A DNA stretch of 50,555 bases from Rhizobiales bacterium 63-22 (GCA_001898995.1 MKVZ01000008.1:1-50555), one strand, 5' to 3'; positions 1 to 8,935 are shown, counted from the first letter of the stretch. Notes: generated from the sequence alone by a model not told the origin. Program-made: numbers and translations.

Positions 1-88
1 GACAGCAATAAACCGTCAAAACCTATCCCGCTTAACCAAACGCACTTCCAAGTTCCAAACTCGTCAGCGCCGCCTCAGCGGTACCGGG

Positions 89-117
89 CTTCTAGTTCAG
101 ACAATCTTGCCTGTCAA
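89..117 (-). promoter_or_regulatory. Second tandem promoter P2, reading left
   Basis: About 200 bases downstream of P1 on the minus strand, another perfect TTGACA (112-117) is followed after 17 bases by TAGAAG (89-94), a weaker -10. Tandem P1/P2 promoters are common in front of bacterial rRNA operons, which supports reading 1-330 as an rrn leader. The -10 is imperfect, so this site is less sure than P1. Confidence 0.45.
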
Positions 118-298
118 GCCCTTTTTTTGAAGAATTTCACAGCCTTACGAACCGTTCCTTCTCCATCACATCAACCAGGGAAAACCCCGGCTAACACCGC
201 TCGACCTACCATCGCATCAACCGACAGTCAACATTTAAAGTCAAGCTACAAGGACGAAGCAACCTGCCGCTAGCAGCGTCGCCGCCCTCGTTGGCTGC

Positions 299-328
299 TA
301 TATAGGCCCCACCTAACCCAACTGTCAA
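299..328 (-). promoter_or_regulatory. Strong rRNA-type promoter P1, reading left
   Basis: On the minus strand there is a perfect TTGACA (323-328), a spacer of exactly 17 bases, and CTATAT (300-305). This strength and the absence of an ORF between here and the window edge are typical of rrn promoters in Rhizobiales. The transcript would run through about 290 bases of leader and leave the window at base 1. A 16S rRNA gene beyond the edge is inferred, not seen; a tRNA or other gene is possible. Confidence 0.6.
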
Positions 329-566
329 CGAGGTTCCGAAAACTTTTCCAATTTTTTTTCAACGGACGAAGACTGTGGATTTTACGCTTTTTCAACAGGC
401 TTGGCCACCCGATTCGACAATCGCGGAACGCCGCCCCTCCCTTCCTGACGCCGCCGCATTGACTTCGCGCGGCTCGGATAGTTTAATTCAGGTTATTGTA
501 TATGGTTCATTCTATTGAACTTTCACAGCAGACCTGCAACAAAACAAGACAGGGATAGAAAACCCG

Positions 567-2030
567 ATGCCCGCCCACACGCTCTCATTGAAAGACCCTT
601 CGCTCCTGAAATCGCAATGCCTCGTCGACGGCCGCTGGATCGACGCTCCCGGCGGTGCGACCCTCGACGTGACCAATCCCGCCGACGGTTCTGTCGTCGG
701 CAAGGTCCCCGTGCTGCCGGCGGCTGCGATACGGGACGCCATCGCGGCTTCGGCCAAGGCGTTCCCCGCATGGGCGGCGAAGACGGCCAAGGAGCGCTCC
801 GCGACCTTACGCAAATGGTTCGACCTGATCGTCGCCAATGCCGACGACATCGCGCTCATCATGACATCGGAACAGGGCAAGCCGCTGGCCGAGGCGCGCG
901 GTGAGGTGCTCTATGCCGCCTCTTTCATCGAATGGTTCGCCGAGGAGGCCAAGCGCGTCTATGGCGACACCATCCCCGCGCCCCAACCCGGCCAGCGCCT
1001 GACCGTGATCCGCCAGCCGATCGGCGTTACCGCCGCCATCACGCCGTGGAACTTTCCGGCGGCCATGATCACGCGCAAGGCGGCGCCCGCGCTTGCCGCC
1101 GGTTGCACCATGATCGTCCGGCCGGCCGATCTCACGCCGCTGACCGCGCTGGCGCTCGGCGTGCTGGCCGAGAGGGCCGGCATTCCCGCCGGCGTGCTCC
1201 AGATCGTCACCGGCCATGCGCAGGAGATCGGCGCGGAACTGACCGGCAGCGAGACGGTGCGCAAGCTCTCCTTCACCGGCTCCACGCAGGTGGGCCGGCT
1301 TCTGATGGCGCAATGCGCGCCGACCATCAAGCGCATCTCGCTGGAACTGGGCGGCAACGCGCCGTTCATCGTCTTCGACGACGCCGATCTCGACGCGGCG
1401 GTCGAGGGCGCCATGATTTCCAAATACCGCAATGCCGGCCAGACCTGCGTCTGCGCCAACCGCATCTATGTGCAGCGCGGTGTCTATGACGCATTCGCCG
1501 AAAAGCTCGCTGCCAAGGTGAAGGCGTTGAAGGTCGGCAACGGCACCGAACCGAGCGTGGTCATCGGCCCGATGATCGAGCCGAAGGCCATCGCCAAGGT
1601 CAAGGCGCATATAGAAGACGCGGTCGCGAAGGGCGCGAAGCTCATCGTCGGCGGCAAGGAACTGGGCGGCCTGTTCTTCGAGCCGGGCGTGCTGACCGGC
1701 GTGACGCCCGACATGGCCGTCGCGAAGGAGGAAACCTTCGGCCCCATCGCGCCACTTTTCGCCTTCGATACGGAGGAGGAAGTCATCGCCATGGCCAACG
1801 ATACCATCTTCGGTCTCGCGGCCTACTTCTATACGGAGAATTTCAGCCGCGCGATCCGCGTGTCGGAGGGTCTGGAATACGGCATGGTCGGCCACAATAC
1901 CGGCCTGATCTCCAACGAGGTCGCGCCTTTCGGCGGCGTCAAGCAGTCCGGTCTCGGCCGTGAGGGCTCGAAATACGGCATCGAGGAATATCTCGAAACC
2001 AAATATATTTGCAGCGCCTACAAGCGCTGA
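567..2030 (+). CDS. gabD: NAD(P)-dependent succinate-semialdehyde dehydrogenase
   Basis: This 487-residue protein has the aldehyde dehydrogenase fold. The general base is Glu260 in ELGG and the nucleophile is Cys294 in the GQTC motif; a nucleotide-binding FTGST lies near 236-240. Length and the PWNFP segment (160-164) fit the GabD class, which oxidises succinate semialdehyde to succinate in GABA breakdown. Substrate is inferred from family resemblance, and another short-chain aldehyde is possible. One oddity: the usual Lys of the KPA(E/S) cofactor motif reads Arg185 (RPAD). The gene is monocistronic and ends in a clear terminator. Confidence 0.85.
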   Translation: MPAHTLSLKDPSLLKSQCLVDGRWIDAPGGATLDVTNPADGSVVGKVPVLPAAAIRDAIAASAKAFPAWAAKTAKERSATLRKWFDLIVANADDIALIMTSEQGKPLAEARGEVLYAASFIEWFAEEAKRVYGDTIPAPQPGQRLTVIRQPIGVTAAITPWNFPAAMITRKAAPALAAGCTMIVRPADLTPLTALALGVLAERAGIPAGVLQIVTGHAQEIGAELTGSETVRKLSFTGSTQVGRLLMAQCAPTIKRISLELGGNAPFIVFDDADLDAAVEGAMISKYRNAGQTCVCANRIYVQRGVYDAFAEKLAAKVKALKVGNGTEPSVVIGPMIEPKAIAKVKAHIEDAVAKGAKLIVGGKELGGLFFEPGVLTGVTPDMAVAKEETFGPIAPLFAFDTEEEVIAMANDTIFGLAAYFYTENFSRAIRVSEGLEYGMVGHNTGLISNEVAPFGGVKQSGLGREGSKYGIEEYLETKYICSAYKR

Positions 2031-2075
2031 CGGTTTTTCGCTTTATCGGCCATTTACCCAAAACCGTTTCACAAA

Positions 2076-2110
2076 GGCGGCGCGCATTGTTCGCGCCGCC
2101 TTTTTTCTTT
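2076..2110 (+). terminator. Rho-independent terminator after gabD
   Basis: A 9-bp GC-rich stem (GGCGGCGCG / CGCGCCGCC) with a 7-base loop is followed by six T residues. It lies 45 bases after the gabD stop. It also shows that the next gene must start downstream of 2110, not at the earlier in-frame ATG at 2009. Confidence 0.9.
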
Positions 2111-2134
2111 ATAGACAGCGTGACCGAAAAATCC

Positions 2135-2752
2135 ATGGACACCAGCCAAGCCGGAATCGCCATGCTGCGCAGCCTTTATGATTGGACCCTCTCGCTCGCG
2201 TCCCGCAAGGCCGCCGAATGGTGGCTCGCCATCATCGCCTTCGTGGAGAGTTCCGTCTTCCTCGTCCCGGCCGACGTTCTGTTCATTCCCATGGCGCTGG
2301 CGCGGCCCAAACGCGCATGGCGCTATGCGCTCATCGCCACCGTGTCGTCGGTGCTGGGCGGCATAGCGGGCTGGTATCTCGGCTATCATCTCTATGAGCA
2401 GGTGGCGAAGCCGATCCTCGAAATGTACGGCAAGCTCGACACGTTCGAGCGGATGCGCGGCTCGGCCAGCGCCGACGCCATCCTGCTGATGCTGATCACC
2501 TCCGGCCTCGCCCACCTGCCGCCGCTCAAGGTGGTGACGATCCTGTCGGGTGCTGCGGGCATCAACATATGGCTGTTCATCGCCTCGGCCATCGTCGCGC
2601 GCGGCGCGCGCTTTTTCCTGCTGGCGTGGCTGCTGCGCCGCTATGGCGAGCCGATCCGCCATTTCATCGAAAAGCGGCTCGGCCTCATCGTCGGCGCGAT
2701 CGCCGTGCTGGTGGTCGTGCTGTTCGCCGCCGCCAAATATCTGCATGGCTAG
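2135..2752 (+). CDS. YqaA/DedA-type inner-membrane protein (SNARE-associated family)
   Basis: The protein has about 205 residues and several hydrophobic helices, including segments around residues 20-40, 55-75 and 180-200. It matches the small YqaA branch of the DedA superfamily, whose larger members act in membrane lipid flipping; the role of this branch is not established. The start at 2135 is chosen because the gabD terminator ends at 2110. A second ATG at 2162 opens with Met-Leu-Arg-Ser, as in many homologues, and may be the true start. The Shine-Dalgarno signal is weak at both. Confidence 0.8.
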   Translation: MDTSQAGIAMLRSLYDWTLSLASRKAAEWWLAIIAFVESSVFLVPADVLFIPMALARPKRAWRYALIATVSSVLGGIAGWYLGYHLYEQVAKPILEMYGKLDTFERMRGSASADAILLMLITSGLAHLPPLKVVTILSGAAGINIWLFIASAIVARGARFFLLAWLLRRYGEPIRHFIEKRLGLIVGAIAVLVVVLFAAAKYLHG

Positions 2753-2851
2753 AGCATCGGACCGAAAAGTGGGAACCGGTTTTCGGATTTATCCGATGCT
2801 CAAACAAAAGATAGATCGTCACAATGCGCCTGATAAGGTGTGTGACGATCT
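2752..2851. repeat. Composite RIME-like palindromic repeat, type A copy 1
   Basis: Two palindromes lie side by side. Bases 2752-2801 begin GAGCATCGGA and end TCCGATGCTC, with inner CCGAAAA/TTTTCGG arms. Bases 2814-2850 form a 10-bp stem (GATCGTCACA / TGTGACGATC). An A-rich linker joins them. The whole unit recurs in reverse orientation at 43189-43288. It resembles the Rhizobium-specific intergenic mosaic elements (RIMEs). Confidence 0.8.
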
Positions 2852-2871
2852 AAGCCGCCGGCCCGCAGCTT

Positions 2872-2903
2872 GACTTGAATTTGACCCCCGACTTGAATTT
2901 GAC
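2872..2903. repeat. 14-base direct repeat ahead of dsbB
   Basis: GACTTGAATTTGAC occurs twice (2872-2885 and 2890-2903) with an 18-base period, 26 bases before the dsbB start. It could be a duplicated operator or a slippage duplication. Nothing else in the sequence decides between these. Confidence 0.5.
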
Positions 2904-2928
2904 AAAGAGCCGCTTCAGGAAATCTTCC

Positions 2929-3450
2929 ATGACATTCGCCCTCACCCATACCGCCGGACGGATTCAAGGCTGGACCGCAGGCATCCTGACGCTCGGCCTC
3001 GCCGCGACGGTCGGTACCGCGCTCGGCTTCGAGCATATCGGCGGCTTCATGCCGTGCAAGCTGTGCCTTGAGGAGCGCACGCCCTATTATGTCGGCGTGC
3101 CGCTGCTGGCGGTGGCGTGGATCGCTTACGGCCTGAAATGGCCGGCCTGGCTGACGCGCGGCCTGATCCTGATCGGCGCGCTGCTGATGACCTACAGCCT
3201 CGTGCTTGCCTTCTATCACGCGGGCGTGGAACTGAAATACTGGCCCGGCCCCATCGATTGCAGCGCCGCGACGATGAAGGTGACGCTCGACGCCGGCAAC
3301 CTGCTCAGCGATCTCAATACCCATCCCCCCGCATGCGACAGCGCGCCGGGCTTCTTCCTCGGCCTGTCCTTCGCCGGATGGAACGTGGTGGCGAGCCTGC
3401 TCTTTGCCGTGATCGGCTGGTACGGGGCTTTCGCGAAGGGCGGGAAGTAA
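2929..3450 (+). CDS. dsbB: Disulfide bond formation protein B (quinone-linked DsbA oxidase)
   Basis: The 173-residue inner-membrane protein has four hydrophobic helices and both periplasmic cysteine pairs of the family: CKLC at Cys43/Cys46, and Cys111 with Cys136. DsbB reoxidises DsbA and passes electrons to quinone. The start at 2929 is preferred because AGGAAA lies just upstream; the frame stays open to 2875 but that stretch holds the direct repeat. No dsbA is nearby, and the next gene is convergent, ending 14 bases away. Confidence 0.9.
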   Translation: MTFALTHTAGRIQGWTAGILTLGLAATVGTALGFEHIGGFMPCKLCLEERTPYYVGVPLLAVAWIAYGLKWPAWLTRGLILIGALLMTYSLVLAFYHAGVELKYWPGPIDCSAATMKVTLDAGNLLSDLNTHPPACDSAPGFFLGLSFAGWNVVASLLFAVIGWYGAFAKGGK

Positions 3451-3463
3451 TCGCCGCGGGAGA

Positions 3464-4048
3464 TCACGGCTCCAGTTCGACATCCCAGTAGAGGAAGTCG
3501 AGCCAGCTTTCATGCAGATGGTTGGGCGGGAACAGGCGTCCGTTGTTGTGCAGGTCCTGCACGGTGGGCATGGCGGGCTTCTGGCGCGGCCACATGCGGG
3601 CGGCGGCAGGCATCAGTCCGCCCTTGCGCAGGTTGCAGGGCGAACAGGCGGCGACCACATTTTCCCACGTCGTCTCGCCGCCATGGCAACGCGGGATGAC
3701 GTGGTCGAAGGTCAGGTCGTGCGGCGAGCCGCAATATTGGCATTCAAACCGGTCGCGCAGGAATACGTTGAAGCGCGTGAAGGCCGGATAGCGCGGCGGC
3801 TTCACATAATCCTTGAGACAGATCACGCTCGGCAGGCGCATGGAGAAGGACGGCGAGGATACGATCTGGTCGTATTCCGCCACGATATGCACACGGTCGA
3901 GAAATACCGCCTTGATCGCATCCTGCCATGACCAGAGCGACAGCGGGTAATAGCTGAGCGGACGGTAATCCGCATTGAGGACCAGCGCGGGCAAGCCGCT
4001 GCTGGGGCCGCTTTTCGCGACGGTTCGGGACGAGACGGCAACATTCAA
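3464..4048 (-). CDS. HNH endonuclease family protein
   Basis: The 194-residue protein carries a complete HNH nuclease motif: zinc-type pairs Cys103/Cys106 and Cys135/Cys138, with Asp115-His116 and Asn130 in the active-site part. The N-terminal hundred residues (LNADYRPLS) match a conserved rhizobial family of unknown biological role. A strong GGAGGTG Shine-Dalgarno sequence supports the start. There are no phage genes, methylases or restriction partners next to it, so a role in restriction is not suggested by context. Confidence 0.85.
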   Translation of the reverse strand: MNVAVSSRTVAKSGPSSGLPALVLNADYRPLSYYPLSLWSWQDAIKAVFLDRVHIVAEYDQIVSSPSFSMRLPSVICLKDYVKPPRYPAFTRFNVFLRDRFECQYCGSPHDLTFDHVIPRCHGGETTWENVVAACSPCNLRKGGLMPAAARMWPRQKPAMPTVQDLHNNGRLFPPNHLHESWLDFLYWDVELEP

Positions 4049-4311
4049 GGACGCACCTCCTTGGATCGCTGCGTGCCCTCATCGGCCGCGCCACCGCGAT
4101 CCGGCTCTTTGCCTGAGCATCGGAGCGCTGCACGGCCGTCCGGGCGCATCCCGGCGCTCCAACCTCGCAAGGACGGCGGCGCGATCCGCGAAAATGCCTC
4201 ACTTTACGAATCGAGGCACCGTCCTCTTTCGACGCGGATAATGTAAGCCCGACATGACAGGATTGTGAAGCGGAAACGCATTTATGTTCCCGGAAACACG
4301 CAGCTTTTTCT

Positions 4312-4956
4312 TCAGAGCACCGGCGTCGCCTCGCGCCCCTTGATCGCGGCGTAATAGGACCAGAACAGCCGCGCCGCCACGCCGCGCCATGGCGACCAGC
4401 CTTCGGCGAGCGCGCGCAATGCCGCCGCGTCGGGCCGCGCCGCGTGCGCGAAGGCGTGTCCGACCGCCGCCTGCAACGCCACGTCGCCGGCCGGAAACAC
4501 ATCCGGGTGGCCGGCGGCGAAGAGCAGATAGACCTCCGCCGTCCACGGCCCGATGCCCTTGATCGCGGTCAGCCTGTCGATGGCTTCCTGCGCCGGCAGG
4601 TCGCACAGGCCGTGCAGGTCGAGCGCCCCGTCCGCCAGCGCACTGCTTACCGCCAGAAGCGTTGCCTGCTTCGGGCGCGAAAGGCCGGCGGCCCGCCATG
4701 CTTCCTCGCCGCACGCGATGTAGTTTTCCGGCGTCAGCGGATCGACGACCTGCCTGAACCGCGCCCATATGGCGGCGGCGCTCGCCACCGAGACCTGCTG
4801 CGCGACGACGATGGAAGCGAGACTTTCGAAACCCGGCGCGGTGCGGCGCAGCGGCACGGCATGGGCGCGCTCGCGCACGGCGGCGAGCCGCGCATCGGCA
4901 AGAAGCAACGCCTCCAGCCCCGCCTCTATGTCGTCCAGCGTCTCGATGCGCCGCAT
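4312..4956 (-). CDS. alkA: DNA-3-methyladenine glycosylase II (AlkA-like)
   Basis: The 214-residue protein has the helix-hairpin-helix glycosylase fold: the hairpin is at residues 129-141 (around KGIGPWTAE) and the catalytic Asp158 lies in the PAGDVA segment. It removes alkylated purines in base-excision repair. It lacks the N-terminal TATA-like domain of E. coli AlkA, as many short bacterial versions do. The start at 4956 has GGAAAGG upstream; the frame is open much further but overlaps gluQ. It diverges from gluQ across 69 bases. Confidence 0.88.
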   Translation of the reverse strand: MRRIETLDDIEAGLEALLLADARLAAVRERAHAVPLRRTAPGFESLASIVVAQQVSVASAAAIWARFRQVVDPLTPENYIACGEEAWRAAGLSRPKQATLLAVSSALADGALDLHGLCDLPAQEAIDRLTAIKGIGPWTAEVYLLFAAGHPDVFPAGDVALQAAVGHAFAHAARPDAAALRALAEGWSPWRGVAARLFWSYYAAIKGREATPVL

Positions 4957-5025
4957 GGCATGGCCTTTCCTTCTGTCGCCCGGCACCGTACCAATAGAAT
5001 CGGATGACAAGCAACTGACAGAACC

Positions 5026-5901
5026 ATGCCGCAACCCGTGTTCCGCTTCGCTCCCAGCCCCAACGGGCAACTGCATCTCGGCCATGCCTTTTCCGCGCTC
5101 GTCAACGAGCGCATGGCGCGGGAAAGCGGCGGCCGCCTGCTGCTGCGGATGGAGGATATCGACACGGCGCGCTGCACGCCGCAACTGGAACAGGGCATCT
5201 ACGACGATCTGCGCTGGCTCGGCCTCGCATGGGAGCAACCGGTGCGCCGCCAGTCGGAACATTTCGGCGACTATCGCAACGCGCTGACGCAGCTTGCCGG
5301 CAGGGGGCTTGTCTATCCCGCCTTTCTCAGCCGTGGCGAGGTGCGCGCGCGGATCGATGAGGCGAAGGCGCGCGGTGAAAACTGGCCGTCCGATCCCGAC
5401 GGCGCGCCCCTCTATCCGACGGGCGAGCGGGGCCTGACGGACGCGGAGCGGCTGGAACGTATCTCCTCAGGTCTGCCCTATGCGTGGCGGCTCGACATGG
5501 AAAGGGCCCTTGCTGCCGCGGGCGAACCGCTCACCTGGCGGGAAAGCGGCGCGGGCCCCGCCGGCCAGACCGGGCTGATCGCTGCCGACCCGTCGCGCTG
5601 GGGCGACGTGGTGATCGCGCGCAAGGACACGCCGACCAGCTATCATCTTTCCGTGGTGGTGGACGACGCGTTGCAAGGCGTCACCCATGTGGTGCGCGGG
5701 CGCGATCTCTTCCACGCCACGGCGGTGCACCGGCTGCTGCAAAAGCTGCTCGGCCTGCCCGAACCGCTCTACCATCATCACGATCTCCTATTGGGTGAGG
5801 ACGGATTGAAGCTTTCGAAAAGCCGCCGGGACACCGCCCTTGCAGCCTTGCGCGAACGCGGCTGGACGCCGCACGATATCCGCACCAGACTGGGTTTTTG
5901 A
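5026..5901 (+). CDS. gluQ: Glutamyl-Q tRNA(Asp) synthetase
   Basis: At 291 residues this is the short paralogue of glutamyl-tRNA synthetase that lacks the anticodon-binding domain and glutamylates queuosine in tRNA(Asp). HLGH is at residues 17-20 and KLSKS at 262-266, the two class I signatures. The cysteine pair that binds zinc in the E. coli enzyme is absent here (the segment reads FLSRGE). The gene is followed by a repeat rather than a clear terminator. Confidence 0.9.
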   Translation: MPQPVFRFAPSPNGQLHLGHAFSALVNERMARESGGRLLLRMEDIDTARCTPQLEQGIYDDLRWLGLAWEQPVRRQSEHFGDYRNALTQLAGRGLVYPAFLSRGEVRARIDEAKARGENWPSDPDGAPLYPTGERGLTDAERLERISSGLPYAWRLDMERALAAAGEPLTWRESGAGPAGQTGLIAADPSRWGDVVIARKDTPTSYHLSVVVDDALQGVTHVVRGRDLFHATAVHRLLQKLLGLPEPLYHHHDLLLGEDGLKLSKSRRDTALAALRERGWTPHDIRTRLGF

Positions 5902-5902
5902 G

Positions 5903-5960
5903 AGCATTTCCAGCGAAAGTGCGAAGCGGTTTCGCGCAGGACAATGCGTAAAACAAAGAG
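5903..5960. repeat. Type B mosaic repeat, copy 1 (partial)
   Basis: This begins GCATTTCCAGC, contains a short imperfect hairpin GCGAAGCGGTTTCGC, and ends in the ATGCGTAAAACAAAGAG linker. The same modules recur at 13670-13740, 23110-23250, 35899-35940, 48819-48920 and 49771-49807. It lies between gluQ and the glcB leader. Confidence 0.75.
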
Positions 5961-6047
5961 CCATTTTCGCCGGTGTGTCATAGATGATGTGCCGACATAA
6001 CCCGTTGACGAAACCATGCGGAAGTTGTTGAACAGGATGATCTTTTA

Positions 6048-6070
6048 GCGCCGGTGCCCAACACCGGCGC
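6048..6070 (+). promoter_or_regulatory. Hairpin in the glcB leader
   Basis: A perfect 9-bp stem (GCGCCGGTG / CACCGGCGC) with a 5-base loop sits 28 bases before the glcB start, just before its Shine-Dalgarno sequence. It is not followed by a T-run, so it is not a terminator. It may protect the message or affect initiation; this is inference. Confidence 0.4.
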
Positions 6071-6098
6071 GTTTATGCATTGTAAAGGAGGCAGCGCC

Positions 6099-8270
6099 GT
6101 GAAGAATTACATCGAAATCGAAGGCCTGGCCGTCGCCCCGGAACTGGTGGACTTCGTGGAAAAGGAAGCCGCGCCCGGCACGGGCGTGGAGCCGGCGGAA
6201 TTCTGGAAGGGCTTCGCTTCCATCGTCCGTGACCTCACGCCGAAGAACCGCGCGCTGCTCGAAAAGCGCGACGCGCTTCAGTCGAAGATCGACGACTGGT
6301 ACAAGGCCAACCGCGACAAGGGCTACAGCCAGTCCGACTATCAGGCGTTCCTCAAGGAAATCGGCTATCTCCTGCCGGAAGGCGGCGACTTCCGGGTCGC
6401 GACCAGCGATGTCGATCCCGAAATCGCCCATATCGCCGGGCCGCAGCTCGTCGTTCCGGTGATGAATGCGCGCTATGCGCTCAACGCCGCCAATGCGCGC
6501 TGGGGTTCGCTCTATGACGCGCTTTACGGCACCGACGCCATTTCCGAGGCCGATGGCGCGGAAAAGGGCAAAAGCTTCAATCCGAAGCGCGGCGAGAAGG
6601 TCATCGCATGGGCGAAGAGCTTCCTCGACGAAAGCGTGCCGCTGGCCTCCGGCAAATGGGCCGACGTGGCAGGCCTTGCCGTCAGGGACGGCAGGCTCGC
6701 GGTGACGCTGACCGATGGTTCGGCCACCGCGCTCATGGATGAAAGCCAGTTCAGCGGCTATAACGGCGAGGCCGCCAGCCCGACCAACGTGCTGCTCGCC
6801 CGCAACAACCTGCATATCGATATCGTCATCGACGCAGAAAGCCCGATCGGCAAGACCGACCCGGCGCATATCTCCGACATGATCCTCGAATCGGCCATCA
6901 GCACCATTCAGGATCTGGAGGATTCGATCGCCGCCGTGGATGCGGAAGACAAGGTCGCAGCCTATCGCAACTGGCTCGGCCTGATGAAGGGCGATCTGGA
7001 GGATACGTTCGAGAAGAACGGCAGGCAGATGACGCGCCGCCTCCATGGCGACCGCTCCTACAAGGCCCCCGACGGCTCTCCCCTTTCGCTCAAGGGCCGC
7101 TCGCTGATGCTGATCCGCAATGTCGGCCACCTGATGACCAACCCCGCCGTTCTCGATGCGGAAGGTCACGAGGTGCCGGAAGGCATCCTCGACGCCGCCG
7201 TCACCAGCCTGATCGCGCTGCACGATATCGGCCCCAACGGCCGCCACATGAACTCGCGCACAGGCTCGGTCTATATCGTCAAGCCGAAGATGCACGGGCC
7301 CGAGGAAGTGGCCTTCGCCAACGAGCTTTTCGCCCGCACCGAGGCACTGCTCGGCATGAAGCCCAACACGCTCAAGATGGGCGTCATGGACGAGGAGCGC
7401 CGCACCACCGTCAACCTCAAGGAGGCAATCCGCGCCGCTAAGGACCGTGTGGTCTTCATCAATACCGGCTTCCTCGACCGCACCGGCGACGAGATCCATA
7501 CCTCGATGGAAGCCGGGCCGATGATCCGCAAGGGCGACATGAAACAGGCGGCATGGATCGGCGCCTACGAGCAGTGGAACGTCGATATCGGTCTCGAATG
7601 CGGCCTTAACGGCCATGCGCAGATCGGCAAGGGCATGTGGGCCATGCCCGACATGATGGCCGCCATGCTGGAGCAGAAGATCGCCCATCCCAAGGCCGGC
7701 GCCAACACCGCATGGGTGCCCTCGCCGACTGCCGCCACGCTGCATGCCACCCATTATCACAAGGTCGACGTCGCCGCCGTGCAGGAAAAGCTCAAGAGCC
7801 GTCCGCGCGCCAAGCTCGACGATATTCTCTCCGTGCCGGTCGCGACCCGTCCCAACTGGACGCCGGAGGATATCCAGCGCGAGATCGACAACAACGCGCA
7901 AGGCATTCTTGGCTATGTGGTGCGCTGGATCGATCAGGGCGTCGGCTGCTCCAAGGTGCCGGACATCAACAATGTCGGCCTGATGGAAGACCGCGCCACG
8001 CTGCGCATCTCCGCCCAGCACATCGCCAACTGGCTGCATCACGGCATCGTCTCGCGCGATCAGGTGATGGAGACCATGAAGCGCATGGCCGCCGTCGTGG
8101 ACAAGCAGAATGCCGGCGATCCGCTCTATCGTCCGATGGCCCCGGATTTCGACAAGTCCATTGCCTTTCAGGCCGCCTGCGATCTGGTGTTCAAGGGCCG
8201 CGAGCAGCCCAACGGCTACACCGAGCCGGTGCTGCATCGCCGCCGCCGGGAACTGAAGGCGCAGGGCTGA
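6099..8270 (+). CDS. glcB: Malate synthase G
   Basis: The protein is 723 residues when started at the GTG at 6099, exactly the length of E. coli GlcB. That start has an excellent AAAGGAGG seven bases upstream; the in-frame ATGs before it do not. Conserved blocks include [42 protein letters not shown] and [19 protein letters not shown]. The enzyme joins glyoxylate and acetyl-CoA to malate in glycolate use and the glyoxylate shunt. No aceA or glc genes are adjacent. A clear terminator follows. Confidence 0.97.
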   Translation: MKNYIEIEGLAVAPELVDFVEKEAAPGTGVEPAEFWKGFASIVRDLTPKNRALLEKRDALQSKIDDWYKANRDKGYSQSDYQAFLKEIGYLLPEGGDFRVATSDVDPEIAHIAGPQLVVPVMNARYALNAANARWGSLYDALYGTDAISEADGAEKGKSFNPKRGEKVIAWAKSFLDESVPLASGKWADVAGLAVRDGRLAVTLTDGSATALMDESQFSGYNGEAASPTNVLLARNNLHIDIVIDAESPIGKTDPAHISDMILESAISTIQDLEDSIAAVDAEDKVAAYRNWLGLMKGDLEDTFEKNGRQMTRRLHGDRSYKAPDGSPLSLKGRSLMLIRNVGHLMTNPAVLDAEGHEVPEGILDAAVTSLIALHDIGPNGRHMNSRTGSVYIVKPKMHGPEEVAFANELFARTEALLGMKPNTLKMGVMDEERRTTVNLKEAIRAAKDRVVFINTGFLDRTGDEIHTSMEAGPMIRKGDMKQAAWIGAYEQWNVDIGLECGLNGHAQIGKGMWAMPDMMAAMLEQKIAHPKAGANTAWVPSPTAATLHATHYHKVDVAAVQEKLKSRPRAKLDDILSVPVATRPNWTPEDIQREIDNNAQGILGYVVRWIDQGVGCSKVPDINNVGLMEDRATLRISAQHIANWLHHGIVSRDQVMETMKRMAAVVDKQNAGDPLYRPMAPDFDKSIAFQAACDLVFKGREQPNGYTEPVLHRRRRELKAQG

Positions 8271-8312
8271 CTGCTTCCGGGCTGACGAACATCATTGCAA
8301 AAGACGAGGAAA

Positions 8313-8342
8313 GGCGGGAAGAAGATTCCCGCCTTTTTCTTT
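8313..8342 (+). terminator. Rho-independent terminator after glcB
   Basis: An 8-bp stem GGCGGGAA / TTCCCGCC with a 5-base loop is followed by TTTTTCTTTT. It separates glcB from the acetyltransferase gene. Confidence 0.9.
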
Positions 8343-8358
8343 TCATTGCAGGCTCATT

Positions 8359-8853
8359 ATGACACTGACCATCCGCCACGCCGGCGAAGCCGACCTTCCC
8401 ATTATTCTCGCCATCTATAACGACGCGGTGGAAAACACCTTTGCCATCTGGAACGAGACGCTTGTCGATCTGGAGAACCGTCGGCAATGGCTGGCGGAGC
8501 GCGAACAGGGCGGCTTTCCCGTGCTGGTGGCCGAACGGGATGGCGCGGTGCTGGGCTATGCGAGCTATGGCCCGTTTCGCCCCCATGACGGCTATCGCCA
8601 CACGGCGGAGCTTTCCATCTATGTTGCGGCCGAGGCGCGCGGCGGCGGCATCGGACGCGCGCTTCTGGCCGCACTGGTGGAGGAAGCCCGCGCGCGCAAG
8701 GTGCATGTGCTGGTGGCGGCCATCGAGGCGGGCAACGCGGTATCGATCGCGCTGCACCGGGCGCAGGGCTTCGAGGAATGCGGCGTGCTGCGGGAAGTCG
8801 GCCGCAAGGCGGACCGCTGGCTCGACCTCCTGTTCATGCAGATGATTCTGTAA
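8359..8853 (+). CDS. GNAT N-acetyltransferase, phosphinothricin-acetyltransferase-like
   Basis: This 164-residue protein has the GNAT fold; the acetyl-CoA loop is ARGGGIGRALL (around residues 94-104). The N-terminal IYNDAVENT and the YGPFRPHDGYRHTAELSIYV block are typical of the PAT/YncA branch, which acetylates phosphinothricin, methionine sulfoximine or related amino acids. The natural substrate cannot be told from sequence. It begins only 17 bases after the glcB terminator, so it must have its own promoter close by or be read through. Confidence 0.8.
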   Translation: MTLTIRHAGEADLPIILAIYNDAVENTFAIWNETLVDLENRRQWLAEREQGGFPVLVAERDGAVLGYASYGPFRPHDGYRHTAELSIYVAAEARGGGIGRALLAALVEEARARKVHVLVAAIEAGNAVSIALHRAQGFEECGVLREVGRKADRWLDLLFMQMIL

Positions 8854-8891
8854 CCCCCGTAAGGCTTGACTTTCCGGTCGCGTCCTATAAG

Positions 8892-8908
8892 TTTAGAATA
8901 ATTCTAAA
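8892..8908. promoter_or_regulatory. Irr box (iron control element) of mbfA
   Basis: TTTAGAA-TAA-TTCTAAA is a perfect 7+3+7 inverted repeat and matches the iron control element bound by Irr in Rhizobiales. It lies 28 bases before the mbfA start and just downstream of a TTGACT element (8866-8871), a position suited to repression. In Bradyrhizobium and Agrobacterium, mbfA is known to be repressed by Irr when iron is scarce. Confidence 0.85.
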
Positions 8909-8935
8909 CTATATGCCCGCCGATCGGATCGCACG

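Larger units (their letters stand above)
1..566. other. Gene-free region: probable rrn leader and gabD upstream
   Basis: No ORF here looks like a protein and no rRNA or tRNA was recognised inside the window. Bases 1-330 hold the two leftward promoters. Bases 330-566 separate them from the rightward dehydrogenase gene and contain AT-rich stretches near 340-360 and 480-520, but I could not settle on a promoter for that gene. Confidence 0.5.

Noticed and set aside
6045..8237. 730-codon open frame antisense to glcB
   Set aside because: It is the complement of a certain gene in GC-rich DNA; its composition (many Arg, His, Gly, Asp) is typical of antisense frames and it shows no domain.
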